The notes beneath the pieces were generated by a model, which was not told where the DNA came from, ran no database searches, and saw nothing but the letters and a program-made list of their open reading frames with translations. The position numbers and the translations under genes are program-made. A stretch of DNA of 64,000 nt from Salinisphaera sp. T31B1 (GTDB lineage: Bacteria > Pseudomonadota > Gammaproteobacteria > Nevskiales > Salinisphaeraceae): NCBI RefSeq assembly GCF_040361275.1, contig NZ_APNH01000002.1, forward strand, positions 372,001 to 436,000. The letters run 5' to 3'. This document shows, piece by piece, positions 1 to 8,449 of this stretch. Position 1 is the first letter of the stretch. Every line of letters begins with the position of its first letter.

Positions 1-534
1 ATGTGCCGCTGCCACGGCGGCCGCAAGATCGATGGGTGCGCCGCGGACGAGGCGCGAGGCCACGATGAGCAGACAGGCCGTGTCGGGCTGTGCCAGGGCC
101 TGCTCGAGTTCACCTATCTCGCAGCCGGCTTCACTACCAACGATCACCGGACGGGCCCCGGCCAACCGCACGGCGGTCGTGATCGGATGACCATAGTCGA
201 CACAATGGCCGGCCGGTATCACTACGCCGTTTGCCATGCCCGTGGTATCGGGCAATGCCGCAATCCGTTCGGCATCGACGCCGCTCATCGTGGCTGCGAC
301 CGAAAGCGACAGACCGGCAGCCACGCAGTGGCACACGGCACCCGACTCGGCACCGCTGTATCCGGCGAGTGCGCGACTGACGAGGTCTTCCAGCTCGTCG
401 ATCACGAAGAATTCGCCGAGCGCTTGTGCAACACGCTTTTGAACCAGCTCAGGCGAGCGCGACACGCCCAGCGGCGTATAGGTTCCGGCTGCATTGATCA
501 CCGGGGTCAACCCGTAACGTTCATGTAGGGACAT
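1..534 (-). CDS. SelA-fold PLP-dependent enzyme, N-terminal part (gene cut by window edge)
   Basis: Reading the minus strand from an ATG at 534 gives 178 uninterrupted codons running off position 1. The product opens with MSLHERYGLTPVINAAGTYT and continues with a stretch like SGAESGAVCHCVAAGLSLSV. This is the N-terminal pattern of the selenocysteine synthase (SelA)-like fold-type I PLP enzymes, which also include D-glucosaminate-6-phosphate ammonia lyase and related C-O/C-N lyases. The PLP-binding lysine is expected around residue 200 and lies outside the window, so catalysis cannot be judged. It is transcribed away from the DUF4019 gene. True SelA is unlikely because no selB or tRNA-Sec is visible, but the window is too small to exclude it. 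The substrate is unknown. Confidence 0.7.
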   Translation of the reverse strand, partial: MSLHERYGLTPVINAAGTYTPLGVSRSPELVQKRVAQALGEFFVIDELEDLVSRALAGYSGAESGAVCHCVAAGLSLSVAATMSGVDAERIAALPDTTGMANGVVIPAGHCVDYGHPITTAVRLAGARPVIVGSEAGCEIGELEQALAQPDTACLLIVASRLVRGAPIDLAAAVAAAH

Positions 535-765
535 GTGAGATCCGTAACATTGCGCAACCGTGATCGGCGGTCACAGCCGCTGAGTGGATGATCGATGCAT
601 GGACGAAGCGCTGGTCCGGCCATCGCGGCGGGTTCGGCGCAAGCCGCGCACCGTTGCCGAACGACCCGCAAGAATAATTGTACGGCTCGATTCGGTGCAC
701 AACGATTGCGGGATGGCCATGCACAGGCGCAGGATTGGAATCATCCAGTGCGCCGGAGAAATCGC

Positions 766-1278
766 ATGAAGCCCATCGTCGGTCTTGTCATCGTGGCCTG
801 TCTGGTCTGTAGCGGCAGTGCGGCTTTTGCGCAAAACGATACCGCGGCTGCAGACAGCACGTCGGAAACACCACAGACGCGTTCGATCGCGGGTCAACCG
901 TTGACCCCGCGTGCGCTCGCCGCCGCCTTGAGCACGGTCAATGCGCTGCTCGGCGAGATGAACGACGGCCAGAGTGCGCCGGGTTACGACCTGCTCGCGC
1001 CATCGGCCCAGGAAACGGAAACCCAGGCGCAGTGGAACAGCCTGTTCACCGAACTGCACGATGCCGCCGGTGCGCGCAAACGCAGCACGTTCGGCTTTGC
1101 GCTGCGTACCGACCAGTTACCCAATGCGCGCCCCGGTGAATATGTGGTGATCGGCCTGAACAGCGATTTCGAAAAAGCCAGCCTCGCCGAGACGATTATC
1201 CTTACCGATGTGAATGGCCGGTATCTGATTTCCGGTTACCACTTCCAGAACCGAAGCCCGACGGTGTCACAGCCGTAA
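766..1278 (+). CDS. Exported DUF4019-family protein
   Basis: The product has 170 residues. An ATG at 766 is chosen because GGAG lies 7 nt upstream (755-758) and a clean signal peptide follows (MKPIVGLVIVACLVCSGSAA, cleavage near residues 22-23 at AFA-Q). The mature part has the DUF4019 pattern: a tryptophan-containing helix (QAQWNSLFTELHD), then a beta-strand segment GEYVVIGLNSDFEKA, then a final LISGYHF strand. DUF4019 proteins are small NTF2-like-looking envelope proteins with no known biochemical role. The gene stands alone, divergent from the SelA-fold gene. A longer in-frame start at 595 exists but would bury the signal peptide. Confidence 0.75.
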   Translation: MKPIVGLVIVACLVCSGSAAFAQNDTAAADSTSETPQTRSIAGQPLTPRALAAALSTVNALLGEMNDGQSAPGYDLLAPSAQETETQAQWNSLFTELHDAAGARKRSTFGFALRTDQLPNARPGEYVVIGLNSDFEKASLAETIILTDVNGRYLISGYHFQNRSPTVSQP

Positions 1279-1581
1279 CGTCGTATAGGTGGATTGCTGT
1301 CTTGGCCGCAGTCTTCGGCCGGCGCGATCTCAACCGATCCACTCGGCAACGATTAACGAAAGCTTCACGGTGCATGCGATAATATTGCCCGCTATCTATC
1401 TCTGCCCGATGATGTCCGCAACCACCCGGCCGCAGCTGCGCGGGCTAGGCAATCTTTCGCATTGCCCTGAACGGCACACGGCGCTATAACCGACCCACGC
1501 GCACGGCAAAACGTGCCCGATGGCGCGATCGTGCCCCGGCTCGACTCGTCATCTTTCGACCCGAGAGCCATGGAGGCCCCG
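1279..1581. other. Intergenic region upstream of the molybdenum hydroxylase operon
   Basis: This 303-bp stretch holds no supported gene. It should contain the promoter of the three-gene operon that follows. A GATAAT hexamer near 1375-1380 could be a -10 box, but the matching upstream TTAACG sits 19 bp away, which is a poor fit. No terminator hairpin with a T-run was found after the DUF4019 gene. Confidence 0.4.
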
Positions 1582-2070
1582 ATGGATTCCAACAACGCCC
1601 CCACCGATACCACCGTTTCCTTCCGTATCAACGGCCAGATGCAGCAGCTGGACCTGCCGCCCAACGTGGTGCTGCTCGATGCGCTGCGAGACCGGCTCGG
1701 CCTGACTGGCACCAAGAAGGGCTGCGATCACGGCCAGTGCGGTGCCTGCACCGTGCTGATCAACGGCGAAGCCGTCAATTCCTGTCTCGCGCTGGCCGTG
1801 GTGCACGACGGCGACGACATCACTACGGTCGAAGGTCTGGCAGACGGCGATGACCTGGCCCCGCTGCAGGCGGCCTTCCTCGAGCACGACGCCTACCAGT
1901 GCGGCTATTGCACACCCGGCCAGCTGATGTCGGCCACCGAGCTGCTGACCAACGAGCAGGTCGGCAGCGCCGACGCGGATGTGGCAGAAGCCATGAGCGG
2001 CAATATCTGCCGCTGCGGCGCATACAAGAACATCCTCGCGGCCATCCAGCAGACGCGGCAGAGCCGCTGA
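1582..2070 (+). CDS. Aldehyde/xanthine oxidoreductase-type 2Fe-2S subunit (PaoA-like, no Tat signal)
   Basis: The protein has 162 residues. It is the small iron-sulfur subunit of a molybdenum hydroxylase and carries electrons from the Mo centre to FAD. The plant-ferredoxin-type cluster is bound by Cys48, 53, 56 and 68 (GCDHGQCGACTVLINGE), and the second cluster by the four-helix domain with Cys107, 110, 143 and 145 (QCGYCTPGQ, NICRCGAY). The ATG at 1582 is preferred because GGAGG lies 5 nt upstream (1572-1576). Upstream in-frame starts give no signal. E. coli PaoA is exported by Tat; this protein has no twin-arginine leader, so the complex is probably cytoplasmic. First gene of an operon with the FAD and Mo subunits. 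Confidence 0.92.
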   Translation: MDSNNAPTDTTVSFRINGQMQQLDLPPNVVLLDALRDRLGLTGTKKGCDHGQCGACTVLINGEAVNSCLALAVVHDGDDITTVEGLADGDDLAPLQAAFLEHDAYQCGYCTPGQLMSATELLTNEQVGSADADVAEAMSGNICRCGAYKNILAAIQQTRQSR

Positions 2071-2096
2071 ATCCAACGAACAAGGCTTAATACGCT

Positions 2097-3098
2097 ATGC
2101 GAGAATTCAGTTACAGCCGAGCCGACAGTGCCGACCACGCGGTCAAGACCCATGCCGGCCAGCCGGCGGCCTATCTGGCCGGCGGTACCACGCTCATCGA
2201 TCTGGTCAAGCTCGACGTCATGCAGCCCGAGCGGCTGGTCGACGTCAATCGACTGCCACTCGACGACATCGAGCCGACACCGGACGGCGGGTTGAAGATC
2301 GGCGCGATGGTGCGCAACACCGCGCTCGCCTACGACACCACCGTCCAACGGGACTACACGGTACTTTCGGAGGCTCTGCTGCAAGGTGCATCGCGCCAGC
2401 TGCGCAATCGGGCAACCACCGGTGGCAACGTGATGCAGCGTGTACGCTGTTCCTATTTCAGGGACGGCGTCTCGCCCTGTAACAAACGCGAGCCCGGCAG
2501 CGGCTGCTCGGCGATTGAAGGCCATAATCGCGAAGTGTTCGCGGTTCTGGGTACCAGCGCCCATTGTATTGCGAGCCATCCGTCCGACATGTGCGTGGCC
2601 ATGGCCGCGATTGGTGCAACGGTGCATGTACAGGGTGATCAGGGTAGCCGAGAGATCGATTTCACCGACTTTCATCGTCTGCCCGGCGACACCCCGCATA
2701 TCGAGCATGCGCTGGACGCCGACGAACTGATCACCCATATCAGCCTCGATGCGCCGATCGCCGGCGCCGGGTCGACGTACATCAAGCTGCGTGACCGGAC
2801 GTCCTATCAGTTCGCCCTGGCCTCCTGTGCGGCCATTGTCGCCCTGGACGGCGATCGTATCGGCTCCGCCCGTATTGCGCTCGGCGGCGTCGGTACCAAG
2901 CCGTGGCGCTGTACCGAAGCCGAAGCCGCGCTGGTAGGCCAGCCGGCGACCGAGGCGGCTTTCAAGCAGGCTGCCGAGCTGGCCATGGCTGGTGCCACCC
3001 CGTACAAGCACAACGCATTCAAGATTCCGCTGGGCCGCAAGGCGATCGTGCGCGCACTGCGCGATGCCGCCGCACGCAGCCAAGGAGAAACGGCATGA
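2097..3098 (+). CDS. Molybdenum hydroxylase FAD-binding subunit with 4Fe-4S insertion (PaoB-like)
   Basis: This 333-residue medium subunit holds FAD (AGGTTLIDLVK at 29-39, TTGGNVMQRVRC at 107-118) and has the CO dehydrogenase flavoprotein C-terminal domain. Four cysteines at 118, 128, 137 and 157 (CSYFRDGVSPCNKR, GSGCSAIEGHNR, HCIASHPSDM) match the extra 4Fe-4S site of E. coli PaoB, which most xanthine dehydrogenases lack. It therefore belongs to the PaoABC/YagTSR type of aldehyde oxidoreductases. It starts 26 bp after the 2Fe-2S gene, and its stop overlaps the next start (ATGA at 3095-3098), indicating translational coupling. The substrate, probably an aldehyde, is inferred from family only. 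Confidence 0.92.
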   Translation: MREFSYSRADSADHAVKTHAGQPAAYLAGGTTLIDLVKLDVMQPERLVDVNRLPLDDIEPTPDGGLKIGAMVRNTALAYDTTVQRDYTVLSEALLQGASRQLRNRATTGGNVMQRVRCSYFRDGVSPCNKREPGSGCSAIEGHNREVFAVLGTSAHCIASHPSDMCVAMAAIGATVHVQGDQGSREIDFTDFHRLPGDTPHIEHALDADELITHISLDAPIAGAGSTYIKLRDRTSYQFALASCAAIVALDGDRIGSARIALGGVGTKPWRCTEAEAALVGQPATEAAFKQAAELAMAGATPYKHNAFKIPLGRKAIVRALRDAAARSQGETA

Positions 3099-5293
3099 GC
3101 AACCCCATCATCGGCGCGGCGTTGCCGCGCATCGAAGGCCCCGACAAGCTGACCGGCCGTGCCCGCTATGCTGCGGACTTCCATCCGCAAGACATGACGT
3201 ACGCCTACGGCGTGTTCAGCACGATCTCCAACGGCCGGATCGTGTCGATCGACACGGCCGCAGCGATGAAATGTCCGGGTGTGATCGAGATTTTCCACCA
3301 CGATAACTTCCCCGCGCTGCACCATTCGCCCGGCAAGTTCCCGGAAGAGAATGTAGTCGACGAGAAGCGCATCCCGTTCGAGGATGACGTGGTCTATCAC
3401 AGCGGTCAGTTCGTCGCTCTGGTCGTGGCCGATACCTTCGAACATGCCCGCGCTGCGGCTTACCGGGTCAAGGTCGACTACGATAGTCAGGCCGCGACCG
3501 CCAACTTGGCGCAGGCGATCGAATCCGGGTCCAGCACGCACGCCAACGACAGCGAACGCGGCGATCCGGAAGGTGCCTATGACAGCGCCGCACACCGTAT
3601 CGACGCCGTCTACACGACCCCGGTCGAGACCCATAACCCGATGGAGATGCATGCCACGACCGCCCAGTGGGTCGGCGACCGCCTCGTCGTGCACGACTCG
3701 ACCCAGGGCGTGATCTTCACTCGAAACACCCTGTCCAAGGTATTCGACCTGGACCCGAGTCAACTCGAAGTCCATGCCGATTTCATCGGCTCGGGCTTCG
3801 GCGGCAAACTCTGGGTATGGCCGCACTGTGTGGCCACCTGTGCCGCGGCACGCGAGCTCGGCCGGCCGGTGCAGCTGATGCTGCCGCGTCAGCAGATGTT
3901 CACCACGGTCGGTCATCGTCCAGAGACACGCCAGCACGTACGACTGGCCGCGGACGATCAGGGCAAGCTGGCCTCGATCCGTCACGAGACGATCAACAGC
4001 ACCTCGCCGCTGGGCACCGTAGTAGAGGCCTGTGGCGGCTCTACCGAAGGTCTGTACGACTGTGCCAATCTGCGCATCAGCCATGCCACGGCGATCACCC
4101 ACCGGGGTACGCCCACCGCGATGCGCGCGCCGGGTGCCGGGGTGGGACTGTTTGCGCTTGAATCGGCCATGGATGAACTCGCCGCCGAACTCGGCATCGA
4201 CCCGCTGGAGCTGCGACGCAAGAACTTCACGGCTCACGATCAGGGCGCGGACAAGCCCTATTCCAGCAACCATCTGCTGGAATGCTACGACCGCGCCGCG
4301 GAATCGTTCGGCTGGAGCCGCCGCACGGCCGAGGTCGGTTCCATGCGGGATGGCGATGCCATCCTCGGCTGGGGACTGGCCGCCTGCAACTGGGATGCCA
4401 TGCGCAATCCTTGCGATGCGCGCGTGACCCTGCGCGTCGACGGAACTGCGACCGTCCACTGTGCGAGCCAGGATATCGGTACCGGCACGTACACCATTCT
4501 GGCCCAGATCGCGGCCCACGAGCTCGGCCTGCCGGTCGAGCGGATCAAGGTCATGATCGGCGACTCCACGTTCCCGCACGGCCCGATCTCCGGCGGCTCA
4601 TGGGCGACGGCTACGCTGTTGCCGGCCGTCGCCGAGGCCGCACGAGCCGCGATCAAAAAGATCAAGGAATATGCCGCGGATCCGACCGGTCCGCTGGCCG
4701 GCACGAAGAAAAAGGAGCTGGTCTACGAGCAGGGCATGATCAAGGACGGCAACGGTAAGGCGGTATCCATTGCCGACGTGCTCAAGCCACAGTCGTTGGT
4801 CAGCGCCATGGGCGAAGCGCATACCGGCGGTGCGCCCGACAGCGGTTACTCCTTCGGCTCGTTCGGGGTGCATTTCGTGGAAGTCGCATGGGAGCCCGAT
4901 ATTGCCCGTCTGCGCGTTCGACGCGTGGTCAGCGCCATCGATGCCGGCCAGATCATCAACGACAAGTCGGCGCGTAATCAGGTCGAAGGCGCCGTGGTGA
5001 TGGGTCTGGGTTCGGCGCTGTTCGAAGCTACCGAGTACGACGCCCGCAACGGCAAGCCCGTCAACAACAACTATGCCGAGTATCTGGTACCGGTCAACGC
5101 CGACATGCCGGACCTGGAGGTGATTCTGCTCGACCACCCCGACTATGAGCTCAACGAGTTCGGCGCCCGCGGTATCGGCGAAATCGGGCTCACCGGCATG
5201 CAGGCCGCCGTCGCCAACGCGGTCTACCACGCCACCGGCAAGCGGGTGCGCGATCTGCCGATCACGCTCGATAAACTCATGGACGACGACTGA
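3095..5293 (+). CDS. Molybdenum hydroxylase catalytic subunit, molybdopterin cytosine dinucleotide type (PaoC-like)
   Basis: With 732 residues it equals the length I recall for E. coli PaoC. It binds the molybdenum cofactor and carries the active site that hydroxylates aldehydes or N-heterocycles. Visible motifs are the glycine-rich SGFGGKLWVWPH cofactor loop, the MRAPGAG arginine loop, the QDIGTGTYT segment, and ARGIGEIGLTG near the C-terminus with the catalytic glutamate at residue 696. The start overlaps the stop of the FAD subunit (ATGA), with GGAG upstream. No XdhC-family maturation chaperone (PaoD) is next to it. A strong terminator follows at 5317. The true substrate cannot be read from the sequence. 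Confidence 0.92.
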   Translation: MSNPIIGAALPRIEGPDKLTGRARYAADFHPQDMTYAYGVFSTISNGRIVSIDTAAAMKCPGVIEIFHHDNFPALHHSPGKFPEENVVDEKRIPFEDDVVYHSGQFVALVVADTFEHARAAAYRVKVDYDSQAATANLAQAIESGSSTHANDSERGDPEGAYDSAAHRIDAVYTTPVETHNPMEMHATTAQWVGDRLVVHDSTQGVIFTRNTLSKVFDLDPSQLEVHADFIGSGFGGKLWVWPHCVATCAAARELGRPVQLMLPRQQMFTTVGHRPETRQHVRLAADDQGKLASIRHETINSTSPLGTVVEACGGSTEGLYDCANLRISHATAITHRGTPTAMRAPGAGVGLFALESAMDELAAELGIDPLELRRKNFTAHDQGADKPYSSNHLLECYDRAAESFGWSRRTAEVGSMRDGDAILGWGLAACNWDAMRNPCDARVTLRVDGTATVHCASQDIGTGTYTILAQIAAHELGLPVERIKVMIGDSTFPHGPISGGSWATATLLPAVAEAARAAIKKIKEYAADPTGPLAGTKKKELVYEQGMIKDGNGKAVSIADVLKPQSLVSAMGEAHTGGAPDSGYSFGSFGVHFVEVAWEPDIARLRVRRVVSAIDAGQIINDKSARNQVEGAVVMGLGSALFEATEYDARNGKPVNNNYAEYLVPVNADMPDLEVILLDHPDYELNEFGARGIGEIGLTGMQAAVANAVYHATGKRVRDLPITLDKLMDDD

Positions 5294-5316
5294 CCGTTAG
5301 CGTCCTGTTTTCTGAG

Positions 5317-5343
5317 CCGGGCCCGCGTGGCCCGGTTTTTTTT
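5317..5343 (+). terminator. Rho-independent terminator of the molybdenum hydroxylase operon
   Basis: A perfect 7-bp GC stem, CCGGGCC / GGCCCGG, with loop CGCGT is followed at once by eight T residues. It begins 24 bp after the stop of the catalytic subunit. Confidence 0.92.
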
Positions 5344-5382
5344 GGCCGCTGGCCGGCCCTATCACTGACCTATGGAACCCGC

Positions 5383-5748
5383 ATGCTCCAGACAATCGAC
5401 TTTCCCGCCGATCATGATGCTGTCGTCGCGCTCGAACTCGACGGCGAAATCGGCGATCGCGACTTCGAACAGGTACTCGCCGCGGTCGAGGCTCGTTTAC
5501 GCCAGTGCGACACGCTCCGCCTGTATGTCGAAGTCCGATCGCTGGGCAAGGTATCGCCACAGACGGTCGTCAAGGACCTCCGGGCCGCCGTCAAGCATTG
5601 GAATCGGTTCGACAAACTCGCGCTGGTCACCGATATCTCCGCTATCAGAACCGCCATCGGCACGGCCAGCCGATTCATGCCCGGGATCGAGCTTGAAGCC
5701 TTCGATTTCCACCACCGCGAATCGGCCCGTCAATGGATCATCGCGTGA
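5383..5748 (+). CDS. STAS/SpoIIAA-like protein
   Basis: The product has 121 residues with the fold signature of the SpoIIAA-like (STAS/SEC14-type, DUF3478) family: an N-terminal strand-rich half containing ELDGEIGDRDFEQV, an LRLYVEVRSLG strand, and a C-terminal half with FDKLALVTDIS, FMPGIELEAFD and a final ESARQWI helix. Family members are small soluble cytoplasmic proteins of unknown role, sometimes linked to membrane lipid or ligand binding. It is a single gene between the Mo-hydroxylase terminator and the TRAP gene. No phosphorylatable DSS-type serine motif of true anti-anti-sigma factors is evident, so a partner-switching role is doubtful. Confidence 0.8.
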   Translation: MLQTIDFPADHDAVVALELDGEIGDRDFEQVLAAVEARLRQCDTLRLYVEVRSLGKVSPQTVVKDLRAAVKHWNRFDKLALVTDISAIRTAIGTASRFMPGIELEAFDFHHRESARQWIIA

Positions 5749-5965
5749 ATAGACCGTAGCCCGGGCCGGCCGTTGCGACAGCCAGCCCGCTGAGCCGCCC
5801 CGTCCCATGTCAACCCCGGTACTCCCCTAACGTCGACTTGACCGAGTCGCTCATCACGGCAATGCTGCCCCGGTCGCTGACCCCAGCGCGGTCGGCCGCA
5901 GCGAATACACCGGCCCGCTTCGCGTGCCGTCTGCCACCCGAACGAACCCAAGGATCTCTTCGAGT

Positions 5966-7051
5966 ATGAAACGTCGCCAATTCATCGCCGGCGCCGCGGG
6001 CGCGGCCGCCGCTGCCAGCACCGTCTTTTCCCCGCTGACCATTGCCAAGAACAAGACCTTCAAGCTGGACATGGTCACCTCGTGGCCGACTTCGCTGGAC
6101 ACCCTGTTCGGTACGGCCCAGTACATCGGCAAGGCGCTGGAAACCGCCACCGACGGCGATGTGAAGGTCGAGGTGTTCCCGGCCGGTGCGCAGGTCGGCG
6201 GTCTCGAGGTGTTCGACAGCGTGTCCAGCGGCGCGTTCGCCATGGGTCACACGGCCTCCTATTACTATATCGGCAAGGATCCGGCACACGCTTTTTTCAC
6301 CGCCATGCCCTTCGGCCTCACCGGCGATCAGCAGGATGCCTGGTTGATGTCCGGCGGCGGTGAGGATTTATGGAACGAACTCAACGCGCCCAGCAATCTG
6401 ATCGCGTTCACCGCCGGCAACACCGGCGGCCAGACCGGCGGCTGGTTCAACAAGGAAATCAACTCGCCCGCCGATCTGAAAGGCTTGAAGATGCGTTTCC
6501 CGGGTGTCGGGGGGCAGATTCTCGGCCGTGCGGGTGTGAACATTCAGAATCTGCCGGGCGGCGACGTCTACTTCGCACTGGATCGCGGTGTGATCGACGC
6601 CGCCGACTGGGTCAGCCCCTACGACGACGAGATTCTGCAGCTGCACAAGGCGGCCAAGTACTACTACATGCCGAGCTGGGCTGAACCGGGCGCAACCCTT
6701 GGGCTGTATCTGAACCACGACATTTTCAAGGATCTGCCCAAGGACATCCGTGAAACCATTCCGGTCGTGGCCCACGCAGCCAACGCCCGCATGTTCGCCG
6801 AGTACACCGCTCAGAATGGTCCGGCCCTCAAGCGGCTAATCGACGGCGGCGCCGAGGTGCGCACTTTCCCCGCGTCCGTGCTTGATCTGTTGTCCAAGTA
6901 CAACGACGAGATCCAGGCCGAGCACGTCGAAAAGAATGCAATGTACGCCAAGATCCACAAGCAGTGGTCCGGCTTTCGCGACAACGTCCGCGCCTGGACC
7001 AACGTCAGCCAGTACAACTACCTGCGGTATATCAACGGCGACCTCAAATAG
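5966..7051 (+). CDS. TRAP transporter substrate-binding protein, TakP/2-oxoacid type
   Basis: This is a 361-residue periplasmic binding protein of the DctP superfamily. The ATG at 5966 gives the leader MKRRQFIAGAAGAAAAAS, a twin-arginine-like signal; the longer GTG start at 5924 adds residues without signal character. The mature body (FKLDMVTSWPTSLDT, GGWFNKEINS, SWAEPG) follows the TakP subfamily, whose known members bind 2-oxo monocarboxylates such as pyruvate; an EW or DW motif near IDAADWVSPYDD is typical. Its permease genes lie on the other strand and face it, with only 36 bp between the 3' ends. Ligand identity is inferred from subfamily. Confidence 0.9.
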   Translation: MKRRQFIAGAAGAAAAASTVFSPLTIAKNKTFKLDMVTSWPTSLDTLFGTAQYIGKALETATDGDVKVEVFPAGAQVGGLEVFDSVSSGAFAMGHTASYYYIGKDPAHAFFTAMPFGLTGDQQDAWLMSGGGEDLWNELNAPSNLIAFTAGNTGGQTGGWFNKEINSPADLKGLKMRFPGVGGQILGRAGVNIQNLPGGDVYFALDRGVIDAADWVSPYDDEILQLHKAAKYYYMPSWAEPGATLGLYLNHDIFKDLPKDIRETIPVVAHAANARMFAEYTAQNGPALKRLIDGGAEVRTFPASVLDLLSKYNDEIQAEHVEKNAMYAKIHKQWSGFRDNVRAWTNVSQYNYLRYINGDLK

Positions 7052-7087
7052 GCCGTTCGTTCCGGCAAGGCCGGGGCACGCAGTGGC

Positions 7088-8449
7088 CTACTGCGCCAGC
7101 CCCGGCAGCCAGAGCACCAGCTGCGGCCACAGCCACAGCATTACCAGCGCCAGCATCTGCACGCCGATAAAGGGAACGACGCCCCGATAGATGTCGGTCG
7201 TGCGGATTGCCGGCGGTGCGACGCCCTTGAGATAGAACAGCGCGAAGCCGAACGGCGGCGTCAAGAACGAGGCCTGCAGGTTCACTGCAATCATGACCGC
7301 GAGCCAGAGCGGATCGACTCCCAGCTTGATTGCGATCGGCGTGACCACCGGCACCACGATGAAGCTGATCTCGATGAAGTCGATGAAAAAACCGAGCAGA
7401 AAGATCACGAGCATCGTGAAGAACAAAAAGCCCAGGGTGCCGCCGGGTAACGCCAACAGCATTTCCTCGACCAGTTCCGGCCCGCCGAGCGAGGCGAAGA
7501 CCATGGTGAACGCGGTCGCCCCGATGAGAATCACGAACACCATACCGGTGAGCTTGACCGTCTGATCCATGACCGCGCGCAGATTCGGCCAGTTCAGGCG
7601 TCGATTGAAGATCGCCAGCAACGTGGCCCCAAGCGCGCCCATCGCGCCGGCTTCCGTGGGTGTGGCCACACCGGCGAAGATCGTGCCCAGCACGATGAGG
7701 ATCAGCGCCAGCGGCGGCACCATCAGGCCGAGTACGCGCAGCGCCAGGGCGCCGCCGGTGAAGTCGCGCGCCGAGGCGGGCAATGCCGGTGCGCGATCGG
7801 GATATCGCCAGGCGACCAAGGCGATCCAGGCAATGAACAGCATCGCCAGCATGACGCCCGGGATGAGCGCGCCCAGGAACAGATCGCCGACCGACACGCC
7901 CATCTGATCGCCGAGGATGATCAACACGATACTCGGCGGAATGATCTGGCCGAGCGTACCGGAGGCGGCCACGACTCCGCTGGCCAGGCCCTTGTCGTAT
8001 CGATACTTGAGCATGACCGGCAGCGCCAGCACGCCCATGGTGACGACCGAGGCGCCGACCACGCCGGTCGAGGCCGCCAGCAGCGTACCCACCAGTACGA
8101 CAGAAATCGCCAGCCCACCGCGCACTCGCCCGAACAGAACGCCCATGGTTTCCAGCAGATCCTCGGCCAGGCGCGATTTCTCGAGCATCACCCCCATGAA
8201 CACAAAGAACGGCACCGCGACCAACTGGTAGTTGTCCATGATGTTGCCGAATATGCGCCCGGGCAGGATATTCAGGCGCGCCATCCGGAACAGCGGCTCC
8301 CACGGCAGACTCAGTCCCCAATGCGTGAGCATGTCGCTGCCGATCACGGTGAACAGCACGGCGGTGCCACCGAGCGTGAAGGCAACCGGGTAACCGATCA
8401 GCAACAGCCCGATGGCCACGACGAACATCCAGAGCGATAGATAATGCAT
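7088..8449 (-). CDS. TRAP transporter large permease (DctM family)
   Basis: The protein has 453 residues and is almost entirely hydrophobic, with about 12 predicted transmembrane segments, starting MHYLSLWMFVVAIGLLLIGY. It is the large integral-membrane subunit that moves substrate with sodium or protons. Typical DctM segments are visible: GRIFGNIMDNYQLVAVPFFV near the N-terminus, TGVVGASVVTMGVLALPVML, and GATAFTMVFASLGGPELVEE. The start codon directly follows the stop of the small permease gene (8450), so the two are coupled. It works with the binding protein encoded convergently at 5966-7051. Confidence 0.93.
   Translation of the reverse strand: MHYLSLWMFVVAIGLLLIGYPVAFTLGGTAVLFTVIGSDMLTHWGLSLPWEPLFRMARLNILPGRIFGNIMDNYQLVAVPFFVFMGVMLEKSRLAEDLLETMGVLFGRVRGGLAISVVLVGTLLAASTGVVGASVVTMGVLALPVMLKYRYDKGLASGVVAASGTLGQIIPPSIVLIILGDQMGVSVGDLFLGALIPGVMLAMLFIAWIALVAWRYPDRAPALPASARDFTGGALALRVLGLMVPPLALILIVLGTIFAGVATPTEAGAMGALGATLLAIFNRRLNWPNLRAVMDQTVKLTGMVFVILIGATAFTMVFASLGGPELVEEMLLALPGGTLGFLFFTMLVIFLLGFFIDFIEISFIVVPVVTPIAIKLGVDPLWLAVMIAVNLQASFLTPPFGFALFYLKGVAPPAIRTTDIYRGVVPFIGVQMLALVMLWLWPQLVLWLPGLAQ

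Noticed and set aside
1-528. Plus-strand open frame of 175 codons at the window start
   Set aside because: Its sequence is Arg/Gly/His-rich without pattern; the minus strand gives a clear SelA-fold enzyme over the same bases.
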